The notes below the pieces were generated by a model, which saw only the letters and a program-made list of their open reading frames with translations, was not told where the DNA came from and searched no databases. Source: Alentia gelatinosa (Eukaryota > Annelida > Polychaeta > Phyllodocida > Polynoidae). Taken from it: a stretch of 64,000 bases of DNA. Location of the stretch: NCBI GenBank assembly GCA_950022655.1, contig OX465588.1:20012527-20076526 (forward strand). Direction: 5' to 3'. This document shows, in pieces, positions 1-13,621 of this stretch. The stretch's first letter is position 1. The number at the start of each line of letters is the position of its first letter. The translations under genes were made by a program, and so were the position numbers.

Positions 1-329
1 TATTTAACCACACACATTGATTCAATGAGAATTGATTAGGACCATGCCTACGTATATCTCACTAAAATGAGAATCGTTGCATTGCAAATCACAGAAAACA
101 CCCAACAACTATTATTGAAAACGCGATTGTACTTTCAGCTGCAACAAGCAATATCTCTTTTGCCCTTACCATTGAGCATAGACCTGCAATGCGACGCTTC
201 TTCATATATTTCTAAAATTATAGCCGGAAAAACATCAGAATTAACCAATAAAAAGGATGCTTACCGTACAATGAAGACTTGCTCGCTGAGAATCGGCAGC
301 CGTTGGTTCCTCTTGAATAGAATTAGGGC

Positions 330-845
330 AGTTTTAGACGGCAGTTTTCAGGGAGGATCCAGTGATCCAGCAGATCGGGCGAGCTGGCGCGGACGGACAC
401 AGACGGGCGTGAGAGCCAGCGCCGACCGGCCTCGGGGCGCCGTCCAGCGGGGGCCCGAGCAACTCAAGAGCGCCTCGCGCCGTCACCTACTCCACTGCTG
501 GATATCCGCGCGTCACGCGCTGCCGGGGCGTACAACATCCACGTCGGCCAACGCTGCGGGAAACAAAACCTGCGGGAAAATTAACACTCAACTGGGAATG
601 GATTGTAGCACTCCAAAAGGGGAAACACCCAGGGCCGGGACTCATGTGTACGCTGTTCCCTTGCGCCAGAGCATCCTGGATGCGCAATTGAGCTGCCCTT
701 TCTATTGGAGCAGGATAGGAGGATAGGAAGCCCGAAACGCAGACCCATTGATTGAGCGGCGCCAACGACTGCGCCGCCACCTCGTGAGCGGCGGAAGAAC
801 GAAATAGTCCTTCCCTTTGGTCTTAATCTCCACCACAGAGATTGG
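330..845. other. GC-rich, CpG-rich island of unknown nature
   Basis: About 500 bases that are visibly GC- and CpG-rich (runs such as ggcgcggacgg and ggggcgccg) inside AT-rich surroundings. Both strands stay open for 60-220 codons, but base composition alone can explain that. I recognise no domain. It could be a CpG-island promoter or first exon, the 5' region of a retroelement, or inserted foreign DNA. The first 329 bases show nothing recognisable. Confidence 0.45.
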
Positions 846-3800
846 GGGATGTAGAGCTTTGTTGAGTAGCCTAATTGCTGGATGGCTTGATTGTTTCAAT
901 TAAGGAACTCATTTAGGTATTTAGGCAACCGCATTATAAATACGCAGAGATGGGTGTATCACATAGCAATCGTGAGAATTACTCGTGGAGATATGTATCC
1001 TATACAGGCATGAGAAGTGCAGAAGTGTGGGTCACTTCACAGCCATATTGTTGACCAGAGGAGGAGGGTTTCTTTCACCTTCTCCGTTGCTTCTTTGACA
1101 TTTCATGTCATGGGAAAGATTTTATTAAATGTGACTCGTCTGTCCAAGGATCGTTATGGTGGTGACGGCAGCGTTTAACAGCGTAGGAAGGTCCCGTAGG
1201 GTCCTGCTTAAGGGGTCAGGTTGAAGGGGCGGTGTATATTTTGTTTCCACTGCATTGCACAGGTCCATATCGAATATCATTTTTCATTGGTCGACGGGCC
1301 TTATACACATGATAAATAAGCAATCGATATTGGTTTCTCTTCTGATTTTTCAATGCTTACTACGGGTTGGGATGATAATACTTATACATATGTGTCTAGT
1401 GCTATGTGGTGGGAAGAGGTATAGTATCATGTAATATATATGCATCAATTCTATCACCTTCCTTTGGTTTCTAGTATATTATTCTGCTTAAATTCACGAA
1501 TAATTTTCTTTTCTTTAATATTAGTCTGAATATGTGAAATAATTCCTGCGGAAACGAACCACTGGAGCTCCACTAAAGGGCAAGTATAGAATTTATTCTG
1601 CAGATTTCAGATTTCTCTGGCTTCTCTATGCGTTGCCTAGAGTCTAGACTGGTGTCTACTCTGCGCTGTTTGAAACTCTAGATCAGGAGTGAAAGTATCC
1701 TGTGAGGTATGATTTACGTATACCATTTATTTCCCCAGATAAGGTAGTCGCACTGATACTGTGAGTGATGTTTCCCTCGGCTGTTTTATGTCTACTGCAG
1801 TCACCCAGACAGCCTCAATACTCATTATATGGCAGACAATTCACCAGTCAAGCTTAGCTTTAGATAAAGCCACCCAGGAAACGCTCTCATAAATTCCATT
1901 CACAAAAGATAAGAGAATGTACAGACGCAGTATTATATTCCGCAAATGAGACCTCTAACAAAGAGTGTCGCAGGTAGTCTTTTTTCTTAAGCCCCTAATA
2001 ATAAGATATTTACAGTCTATTTGAAAAATTAGCAACACATTTGAGATTACACTAATGCTAGCATGTTATGGTCACTGAAAAACGTGATGTCGGATATTGA
2101 ATCTCAACATCATCCAATGCCGCTGTTGGTGTAAAGATGACATGTTAAGGCTCATCTGGCCCCTACCAAAGTAAAACAAAGGACATTGCCATTGGTGGCA
2201 AACAGTCTATTGAGAATTTGAGACTTTTGCTTTGCATTCGAAAATGCCAGGTCAATGATTGGAGGTGAAAAGTAGTTTCTTATAAGTTTAGAATTGTATT
2301 TACCGCCAGGTAATTAGGGCAGTACCCTAAAATTACCTGATTAAAACTATTACATAGTAAATTTCAATATAGAGGTTTTCACATAACCAACAGACACCAG
2401 CTTGAGGTTTCAAGTTTGTAGATTTGTTATATTATACTTTGGTTTACCTTAAGTTGTAGGGTTTAAACGACACAACGTTTCAACCTATAGGTTTGTGGCC
2501 TTCATCAGGTGTACTTAAGACTATTACATCTGTTCTGAAGTACTAAAATTGAACAAATTTTGAGTAATGTTGCTTTGGCAACATGAGCTTCTGCTTAATA
2601 GTCTTCTGCTGATCTTCTTGGTCTATTATTTGTGCTCATAATTGTAAATGGTTAAAGGATAGAGAGTTACATTTTTGACATAAGAGTAGATACAGCGCAT
2701 GGTGTTCTGTGCAATTTAGACTAAGCTTCAATTTTCTTGATGATCTAAAGTATGCTACTGCTTCCATAGGAATCCGATGAGATTGGGGTCCTCGGGGCGT
2801 ATCCACATCGCGTTGGTTCGGTGTGGTCTCGGTATTACATAAGTAGTTAAGTTAAGACTATCACAGAAAAGATCATGAAGTAATCTCTACATTACATGGT
2901 TAAATTACCCTATGGTCAAACTACACCAAAATAGCCAAATTTGAGTTCAGTATGAAGGAAGCCATATAGGCATATCCTTTTATGGTGGGAAGGTGCATAT
3001 AGGTGAGTCATTAAAAACAGGGAAGCTCATTGTATTCTGCCACTTTTTTTTATTTTATTTCATGCCCGATTTTATGCCGGTGTCGTAACGTGACGCCCTC
3101 ACGTTTTAATCCATAATTTGTCTAAATATTGGAGTTATGTGGTCTTTATAGTTTTAGACTCTGCCTCACAATGCCCTAGATGCATGTTCGAAATATAGCC
3201 TATTTGCTGCAATTTCGTGATTTTCGACAATGATCATATGTTTCATATATCATGTAAAATTATGAAGAAATTGGCAGTTTTACTATGTGAGAAACAACCT
3301 TTAAGAATGTCTATACATTCTATTGTAATATATTCATAACATTGATCTCTAAATCAGTAGCTAACACGGTGACTTCCACATTTTAAGTGAGATATGAGTT
3401 CCACAACACTTGGAGATCATCAAACTTTAAGGAAAATTACATGGGTTTGATTTCCATGCTAAATTACCTCATGTTTTTAATATGATAATACATGTATATG
3501 CAGGATACACTGTAGTAGACAACAAGAATATATGTAAATGCGGGCGAAATATAACAGCTGAAATTAGAATTCGGGGAAGAGATGCCAGTAGTTATGACAT
3601 CTATTCTCCCAGATAGTCTACCGTACAGATTTATTTCTTTTGTTTTTGGGAGGTTTTTTTCCCCTGAAGCGATTACTCGCATTTGATCAATAAGTCTTAA
3701 CACCTCTGCATAGAATGTCTCTCATGAAATTGCTGGCTGAAGACTCTGTCTTATTAGAACCTTATGTGGCTGGTAGCAAAGACCCATACGGTTAAGTAAA

Positions 3801-4992
3801 GCAAGTAACGAAAGCAGAGAGAGTATTTTTCTAAATTTATCGCAGCACCATACCTGTCTGATTGTCTATAGTTTTACGCTTCTCATATGGTGTTGATATG
3901 TGTAGATGTCTTCTTGTCAAGTCTTATGTGGTTCTTGTTGGTGTATGCTTCACTGCATGTCGGTGCTGTCATGATCAGTTTAGCTACGTGGGAAATATTT
4001 GAAAGGGTTTTAAGATACGTTAACATACTTATGCAAGAAAGCTCGGAACTAAAGAAAGCCACATGTAATGTAAAAAGGAGTAGCACAACCCAATACTTTA
4101 ACACATGCACACAAAATAGTATGTGAGGAGATCGGCGGCCATTTTGTCTTTACGTTGATAACTTAAATTTGCAATGCTGAATGGAAACAATATTAACTAG
4201 TTTCGGATATTTGTGGTCGTATTATCCTCGCAGCTGATCCTACGCAGTATCCTCGCATTCGGTCAGATATCACTTTGCGCGAACTCCTCGAAGAATAAGA
4301 CCGCTAGTACCTAACACATTGTTTGTGGCTGTATATATATATATATAATCATTGACAAAAGGTCTGTTTCTTTGAGTTTCACAAAAGAAGTCCCCATACT
4401 TTACGATCCAGCCGAAAGAGAGGTCTGTTAATGATATTTCTAGACACATGTTCTGGTTTGTCAGATTTTGATTTAGAGAAAACTTGATTAACTACTTTGC
4501 AGAAATATTGATCTATACTTGGTATAGAAAGAGGGGTTAGGTTAATTTATCTCACTTGTTTCCCTACCTGCTTCAATGAAGGTCTGCTTCTATTACTCAA
4601 AGAAGGAGTTTCATCAGGTGTTAGGTAGAGTCTAATCTACTGTGAGATTGTGTATATCCTGTGAACATTGACCAGGGATGCATGGTAGGCAGTCATCTAT
4701 TCTCCATTGGATGCCCCTCAGTCATAGGCGCTTGGCGCTCTCATTTCCTATGTTGATATGTGCTGTTCAGGCGTCAATCGGATCTAAAATTAAATCCAGG
4801 ATTAGGGACCAAGAGCCAGGGGAAAGTGGTGAAGTATATACTGGTTAATGAAGTTATAAAGAAGTTAATCAGGTTTTATGACGAATACATATATACATCA
4901 TGAAACGTTCTATGTATTTTGATATTAAAGTGGGTGCGCCGAAATTCCAAGAATAACTCGTTCTCCTCTCGTAGATGCCATTCTCCGCACCC
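846..4992. other. Gene-free AT-rich stretch
   Basis: I see no convincing coding exon here. A short hairpin at about 2306-2340 pairs caggtaatt with aattacctg around an aggg/ccct inner stem. Positions 2470-2510 read like the acaacgtttc...ggccttcatcagg motif often found in retroelement remnants, but this is too short to assign. A (TA)7 run lies near 4332-4346. Confidence 0.4.
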
Positions 4993-5253
4993 CTCTCATA
5001 ATATCTCACACTCTCTAAGTGGTATTCTGTATTCCAGTCCAAATAAAGCCACTAGGGCGCCAAGTACACAGTATTCCCGCTAGGTGGCATCATTGAGATT
5101 ATAGAAATCTTTGGGTTGCATTGATGAGGGATGGGAGGCAGGCCAGTGCACTCTCAAGGCTCTAAGCCTAGTTTGTCAAGAATTCTTCTCCCATCGAGCA
5201 TACTGAAACCCTTGTACAGAATACCACTTAGAGAGTGTGAGATCTTATGAGAG
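4993..5253. repeat. Inverted-repeat (MITE-like) element
   Basis: The arm at 4993-5031 is the reverse complement of 5215-5253, with one mismatch in 39 bases. The 183-base interior shows no coding potential. The layout is that of a small non-autonomous DNA transposon or fold-back. No target-site duplication was confirmed. Confidence 0.75.
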
Positions 5254-5912
5254 GATGTACCTCCATCCGTATCCATATTCGGAGCATAGTGCGCACCATT
5301 TTGTTACATTTTCCTTAGTTGGCGATGTCCTTGTTAGCCTATCGGTCGGGTCCAAACTGTTATTGAGCTTCAGTCTACAAAATGATTAGCTAGCAGTATA
5401 TATATGGCTGGCACCCCATATCTAGCTATTTATCTCTGAGTAGTATGTGTGTGGAATGTGATATTTACTGATAGAATATCCTTAGAGTGAAATAATGTTT
5501 GTTGGTGTGAAAATATCATGCGTGTCTTTCTAAAATGATAGATGTCGAGCAAAGATGTAAAGGTCCACTGTTTGTCTTTTCTCCCTGTACAATACACCTT
5601 TTTTTCATTCACTCGAAATCTTCATCTGTTTCTTCTGGTGACACTTAGTTTGCACTCGGTTGATGATATCTGTCCGCCCAAACACCACTAGGAATCTAGA
5701 AGGAGAGTGGTTTTCTGTCTTCTGCTAGGATTAAGTTTTACAATTATCTTATTGGGGTCTTTTCAGCGTTCACATCATTCAAAATGGACAGTGTTATGGA
5801 AGAATAACCAAGTTTTATACATCGTGGGATGTGGGTTTGGTAAAGTGATAATTCAACTATTAACAGAATTACATTTTTTATTGTATTATATACCTATGCC
5901 CGAACGTCTAGA

Positions 5913-6682
5913 GGGAAACTATGTTCCGGTGAAAGGAAGTCAAAGTTACGAGGTAAGGCTTGGAAAAATTACTGCCCAAGGCCTTGGCCGCGGGCAGTAA
6001 TTTTTCCAAGCCTTACCGAGTAATTTTGACTTCCTTTCACTGGTACTTGGTTTCCCTATTCCTATATACCTTCAAATGTGGTTTAATAACGATAATTAGC
6101 ATTATTTGCTCATCCACCATCAAACCTGAAGCCAGATCCAACCTTATCGAGTAACTTGACACTTTATGTTTACTCCCCACTGCGCTTTTCATATGAATTT
6201 TGTAAGAGACAATCTGATTGGTCTAAATGTAAACCTTGGGTAGTATACAGCAACCTTGGGTAGTATACGGCAACCTTGGGTAGTATCCATAAGTTACTCC
6301 ACCCCCCAGGACGTGGTGTAAGCATAGAGTGTACAGCCATAGGTATATAGGAATAGAGGGAAACTATGTTCCGGTGAAAGGAAGTCAAAGTTACGAGGTA
6401 AGGCTTGGAAAAATTACTGCCCAAGGCCCTGGCCGCGGGCAGAAATTTTTCCAAGCCTTACCGAGTAATTTTGACTTCCTTTCACTGGTACTTGGTTTCC
6501 CTATTCCTATATACCTTCAAATGTGGTTTAATAAGAGACAATCTGATTGGTCTAAATGTCAACCTTGGGTAGTATACGGCAACCTTGGGTAGTATACCAA
6601 CCTTGGGTAGTATCAGATAGTTACTCCACCCCCCAGAGCGTGGTGTAAGCATAGAGTGTACAGCCATAGGTATATAGGAATA
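5913..6682. repeat. Tandem duplication of a long-hairpin element
   Basis: Hairpin 1 pairs 5913-5977 with 5992-6056 (about 65-base arms, few mismatches, 14-base loop). Hairpin 2 pairs about 6341-6422 with 6437-6515. After each hairpin comes a block (6204-6355 and 6533-6682) that starts aagagacaatctgattgg and contains three 20-21-base repeats of caaccttgggtagtatac. The repeat unit is about 329 bases. The first copy carries an extra 116 bases (about 6088-6203) between aataa and gagacaat, so something inserted there or was lost from copy 2. Open frames through the hairpins are by-products of the palindrome. Confidence 0.85.
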
Positions 6683-8232
6683 TGAAATACTACCCACTGT
6701 TAGGGCTGCCGTGTTAATTATGTTTGGGTGCACTGTTCCCATAGTCAATGATCCAGCGTATTGCGCCTGTAGTGAATGTCCAGGTCAACAGGTCATGAAT
6801 GGACGACTTGATGAGTATAAGAAATGGCATTTTACCACGATATTTAGATACATGATGATAAGAAAACGTAGTGATTGAGCTTATAGAGATGCTATTCTCG
6901 GCCTTTTTCCCATAGAAGGTCCAGAAGTCCTGAATAAAGACAACTTTGTTTAATATGACGCCCTGATGATAATAACAGCCCAGAACATCAAGGAGATGAA
7001 AATCACCCCATGACAGGCGATGAGATTACAGCAAACATTTGCATCACTGGGCAACCAAAACATCACGGCTGTCTATGACAAGGACGAGGAAAAGGATGTT
7101 TCCAAACCAGCAACTAAAGAAGGATCAGACAATGACCTTTTAAAAGCTGTGACAGTATGGGAGAAGTTTATGGAAACTCTTCAGGCAAAAGAGGGTAATA
7201 TAGAAGAGCCTCAGGCCGGAGCTTGGTATATATGGGTGCAGGCAGTGATGAAAGTGGCTACGACCCATTGGTGGTTCTAACTATTCAGGCTAGTGAAGGC
7301 ACTAAAGGTATCTGATTATTTACGTTTGGTCCTGGTGCACACTCTGATTCAATGCATAGATCAAGTTTCTTAATGATGTAGATCAATAATAGTCAATGAT
7401 TCAACACCTCAATAGAGAGAGCTCATATGATTCCGGGATTTTACACTTCAAAACACAAAAAGTGTTAATGATGATTTCTTGATCTGAGGCTACAGACAAG
7501 AAGAATGATGGTACTGGGAATTATTATATAGCGGCAGTATTTGCAATAACCAATACATAGTTGTCTTCATGTCATACATCACATGGCATTTGACATACTT
7601 CATCAAATCTCCTCTTTGTTGTAACAATGATGTTAAGCACAGTTTATTTCACAGGAGGAACTTATCGTGTTACAGATCTGAGATCAAGCTTCTAAAAACG
7701 AAGGGATTTCGCAAGCTGCAATGGCCATCCCTCATGACACCTATATGTCCATCGATCATGTGACAGCTGAACGCCCAACATACTCGCACATGACGTAGTG
7801 TGGGCGTGTAGGACGTTATAACGGGGCAGACTTGCCTCGCGCTGGAACAACACACGCCTCCCGTGCAGTGGTAGCAGGACGCTACCTTTATATCAAAAAC
7901 ACTGTGCTCTTCGCGGAGATGATATATTGGACCAGGAATTGAATTTCTATATCGATCAAGATGCCCATTGGCGGAGACAATAGAGGGGAGGATAGGACTG
8001 GCATTCAGAACGCAGCTGGGTAGGGGAAGGTGCGTGTATGTGTGGGAAGGTTTGTAGCGGTACTCCATCATGACGTGCCCAACATGCCACGAGCCGCGCG
8101 AGATCACACGAGACCGTGACGCATTCTTTGTAAACGTTATGACCATTGCTGATTATAGTCACGCGATTTCGGTAAGATTTCACGAGATTGGGCACAGGTA
8201 TAATTTCCAGAACACGACAAGTTGAGATTGAA
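6683..8232. other. No supported gene; one unexplained open frame
   Basis: A plus-strand frame at 7020-7280 (86 codons, rich in Glu, Lys and Asp) has a protein-like composition, but I recognise no family and no clear splice sites frame it. It could be a decayed retroelement fragment or chance. Nothing else stands out. Confidence 0.3.
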
Positions 8233-8737
8233 GCCGGAGACACACCTAGCGAGAAACCAACACAACACAAAATGGCCCATGTGACCTATTATTTCATCCT
8301 TCACCTGATTATTGCTTCTGAGATGTTAGATTATGGGTAGGAGATATTCCTATGAAATAATATCTTATACCGGGGACACACCAAGCGAGTGAAGGCAGCG
8401 ATCTCTGGAATCGCCAACACAAATTTGCGTGTATGTGAGATATTATTTCATAGGAATATCTCCTGCCTATAATTTAGCATCTTGGAAGCAATAATCAGGT
8501 GAAATATTAAATAATAGCTCACATATAGGCCATTTTGTGTTGGCGATTACGGAACTCGCTGCGTTTCTCGCTTGGTGTGTCTCCGGCTTTCCATACATGC
8601 TATTTTGTGTTGGCGTTTCCAAAGATCGCCGCCTTGACTCGCTTGGTGTGTCCCCGTCATTGGTCTCCTTCTGAGTTCGGTGTAGTCGGAGACACACCAA
8701 GAGATCGCTGGTGTTTCTCGCTTGGTGTGTCTCCGGC
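8233..8737. repeat. Nested fold-back element with repeated terminal motif
   Basis: The motif gccggagacacaccaagcga, or close variants, occurs six times: forward at 8233, 8369 and 8686, reverse at 8567, 8638 and 8717. The core element (8233-8587, 355 bases) is a fold-back: 8270-8367 pairs with about 8443-8541, including a perfect 25-base arm around cctatgaaataatatct. The segment at 8588-8737 looks like partial further copies, so elements seem to have inserted into or beside one another. The open frames here repeat the palindrome and are not genes. Confidence 0.8.
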
Positions 8738-9903
<1,166 letters not shown>

Positions 9904-9984
9904 TCTTTCTCTCTCTCTCTTTCTTTCAATCTCTCTCTTTATCTATCTTTTCGACTACATTTCTCCAGTCATTTTGTGTCTGAC

Positions 9985-9986
<2 letters not shown>

Positions 9987-10073
<87 letters not shown>
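9987..10073. repeat. (CT)n microsatellite, second tract
   Basis: Pure CT dinucleotide run starting about 90 bases after the first tract. The spacer is itself CT-rich, so the two are probably one array broken by substitutions. Confidence 0.95.
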
Positions 10074-10076
<3 letters not shown>

Positions 10077-12563
10077 CGCCATAGTTTTGGAGTGTCAAGC
10101 ATAGGAATATCAAGGAGGGTATTTCAAAACTGCGATCGATATCGCTACTAGATCTGTTAGGGTTAGAACCCCAGTGTGTTTACAATTCATCATAGTGTTT
10201 GTTTCTCAGTCGATAACGATATGAAGGTGTAAACATAGTGTAAGTGTAAAGAGTGATAGTGGCAATCGACTAACGACAACGTCACACGTGATTTTACTCA
10301 AAGAAGACCCCCACCGAAGGAAAACCAAACACGCTTACCATTCTCTCAAAGCAAACAATTGTAACAATGCTGTCAAAGTTTCATTGACATTTATACATCA
10401 TTCAAACATTTATTTGCAGTATATCAATGGTCTATTCTCAAGAGCCTGATATACATTACCTTAACCTGAGCCCCACATTCGTCACGTTAATGCATCATAA
10501 ACAGGAAAGCGGAATCTCAGGCGTTTTATGCAATAAGTACAATGAATTACTCATAAAGTCAAATTAGCGCCACTTGCAGAATTTCGTCCCACGCTTTACA
10601 AACTAAACCAGATCGTGTCACGTTTCAGTCCTCGGCGTGATGATAATTGGCTAGGATCTATTCATACCACATGTCACGGAACTTGCTGGAGGTGCATAGC
10701 CACCTGTTAGAATGAAAGATCTGCGACTCGAGTCGAGTTGGAACTCATGACTGAAGCTAGGCACTCGTGATGTGCTTAACATGTGAAATCCAGATCTGCA
10801 TGGACAAATCGTCCTCACTCCAACACTTTGTCTAACCCGGCGTTTACACTACATAATGACATGTGACGATTTTAGAAGTTAGGACGATTTGTATCTTCGA
10901 TGACTAGGAACCATCTAGTTTAGAATGGGTGACAGTTATATATCGTCATATTACGTGATATGACACCACGTGACGATTATCCTGGTTATATATTAGACCG
11001 ACTGTCTATTATTCAAAGCAGCTTCAATTAATCGTGGAGAAACACCACGATTCTGTAAAAGCTCGGTCATCAACCACCTCGCCTTTTGCCTAAAAACGTG
11101 TGTCCCACATAGCCGATCACGATTGTTTTATCAAAACCCAATTTTATAATGGGAATTATACATTCATTTAGCTGTATAGTTTAAGCAGGGGTAGCCCCCA
11201 GACAATTTTATAGATTCGATGGGCCCGTTGGATAATCTAGGCTCCTACATGTAGACACTTTTCTGTGTGCTATAGACAGCCAGGGACGATGTGGGTCAAC
11301 TGTATTCCACACGTATGGACAAACTTATGGATAGCTGATATTGTCTTAGCAAACAAACTTAAATATTATCAATCTATAACCCTTGTACAAGGTCCAGACA
11401 AGGGTCTTTATGTAGGATCCAAGATTATTCAACGGGCCCACGGAATCTCCATAGACGAATAACTATACATTTAGATATTGAAGAAACGGGACCAATCTAT
11501 ACGATTATAAATCGTCTAGTGTAATCGCGTAAAGCACTTTATGCGTCGACGATTCTTGGCGAAAATCTTTCCGAAAGGGTACCACCTGACGACTTTTTCT
11601 TCAAATATCTTTGGGTGTCCATTAGCATCTCCTTAAATCTTTACCAAACGATAGACATAGAAGAAAGCAACAAGAGTATTTGGATCTCCTGAAGCATAAC
11701 AATGCACCGTTAACCAATGGGTAACGGGCAAAGGAATAGTGTGTCAAGGAGAGTATGGTCGTTCAGAAAAACTGTACTATTCAACAATATATCAGCAATT
11801 CCTCAGAGACCCTTATAGTTTAGGATCTAACATCGAACATCTAACCACAATTCAAAGACACATCCGTACGGAAGTACATTGACCCGAGAACCCATCATTC
11901 CTCCATGAAACCTGCTTTCTGAAGTGCCTCAGTTTCTTGTTAATATGTTATGAATAATTACTGTCAAAGGGACTTTTTCTCCTCCCCCCATAAAAAAACA
12001 AAAACAACAACGACAAAACAAACAAGGAAACAACATACAGCATCTCCTATTAATGAAATGAAATGAAATATATTAATTCGGAAATTCGGATTTGCAAAAA
12101 TGTATACTATTAAAAACAATTCTACTAGTGGTTTATCAAAATAAAACACTCAGGACATCAAAATGTATTTTACCCGATGTAATAAACGCTGCTATATCCT
12201 GTAGAGAAAACTCACTTACATAAGGTATACCATTTATTTTGATTCGGGTAACGTAGAGTGATATAACATAACTTTCTCCTTATAAGCATCTCTGTCTCCT
12301 AACTGCATCTAGATGGCGCGTAGAACTGGCCATTTCAAAACGCTTAGTGGGCTCTGTGTGTTCACCTGCCGCCACCTCTGTGTGAGGTCGTGAAATAGAA
12401 TAAAGAGGTATTCACTTTCTGCTTTAGGATTGAGCTTTAGAGGAGCCACTAGTAGTTAATTGATATTCAACTAGAAATTTGTTATTGGTGGTATGAAGAC
12501 CTTTACCTTTAGGAATATCTAAGTCGTTACCTTTCATGCCAATTACGTTTTTAGTAAAAGCCT
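10074..12563. other. Gene-free stretch with dispersed-repeat pieces
   Basis: Position 10838 onward begins acccggcgtttacac, the same end as the compact MITE at 38696, so a relative starts here. Its other end is not clear. Bases 11277-11450 resemble 26629-26850 (shared agggacgatgtgg and cttatggat blocks), forming a second dispersed family. A short (atgaa)3 run lies near 12053-12067. No gene is supported. Confidence 0.45.
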
Positions 12564-13285
12564 GCCCCCACCTACCACGATTCTGGTCCCGATTGGCCTT
12601 ACGACGGCCTTCCAGACACCATTCCGATTGAAGCGTGAGGTCTGGCAAAATCGTGAAAGGTGGAACAGGTTTCTGCGATTCCATCTATGACAGCTCACGA
12701 TAGGCTGCGATTGTAAACGCCAATCGTAGAGGTCCTGAAAACTTCCAACATGTTGGAAATTTCGTAGCCTGTCGTAGGGTATTGTAGTGTATTTGAATGG
12801 GAAAATATCTCTTGTGGGTGAAATACTAGATGGAAAATTATGAAATTCTAGAATTAGGTAGGCCGTATACAGATATATATTCAGTGAAAATATGATATCA
12901 TTTGATTAAGGATAAAGGTCTGAAAATAATAGTTTCAGATCGGAATCACGATTCTATCACAGTTATCTTTTTCAATTTGATTGTATTAGAGTCTGAAAAA
13001 TAACTTCAAATTATGTCGTGAATACCTCTAAAAACTATTCAGATTCATTTAATGTTTCCAAAATTATAATATATTTCAATATTAAAACTCATATACATTG
13101 ATACACAGATTGAATCGTGACCATGGTTTATGTTTTTGGCCCTCCAAAGGCGTTTGTACGCTCTACGATTTCAAACCATGTCCACGATTTGAAACTATCG
13201 GGGACCTACCGATAGGCCACGATTTTGGCATTTCAAATCGTAGCGATCTGGAAGCATGTCGTGGCCTATCGTGGTAGGTGGGGGT
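12564..13285. repeat. 722-bp element with terminal inverted repeats
   Basis: The left end gcccccacctaccacgatt (12564) is the reverse complement of the right end near 13267-13285. Inside, motifs such as cacgattttggcatttc and tacgatttcaaacc recur in both orientations, which suggests a composite fold-back. The minus-strand frame at 12424-12684 overlaps the left end and is not recognisable. It is probably a non-autonomous DNA transposon. Confidence 0.7.
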
Positions 13286-13427
13286 CCCCTATTATGGAAA
13301 ATTAAATGATGATTCAATATTAGCTTAGTATCATGTCCTTGTGGTCTTGGGCTAGATTACTGAGGTCAACTCGTGGTACTTATTCTCACATTACCAAATC
13401 CAGTTAATATCTTTTACATGAAATCTA

Positions 13428-13621
13428 CACTGATACATATATAGATTGAGTCGTGACCATAGTCTACGTTTTTGGTCCCCCCAAGGCGTCTCTCCGCTCT
13501 ACGATTTCAAACCATGTCCACGATTTTAAACTATCGGGTACCTCCCGATAGGTTACGATTTGGGCATTTCAAATCGTAGCCATCGGGAATTACGTCGTAG
13601 ACCATCGGCATAGGTGGGGGC
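13428..13621. repeat. Second partial copy of the same element
   Basis: Direct-orientation copy of about 13095-13285, sharing tctacgatttcaaaccatgt, the cgataggt inner palindrome and the taggtggggg end. It lacks the left half. The two copies sit about 330 bases apart. Confidence 0.75.

Noticed and set aside
67..726. 219-codon plus-strand open frame
   Set aside because: It spans the AT-rich to GC-rich boundary, has no recognisable domain, and the other strand is open too. Composition explains it.
5707..6748. Several 64-97 codon frames on both strands with near-identical peptides
   Set aside because: They are translations of the two arms of the hairpin repeat.
12424..12684. 86-codon minus-strand frame
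   Set aside because: Overlaps the left end of the TIR element and matches no family I know.
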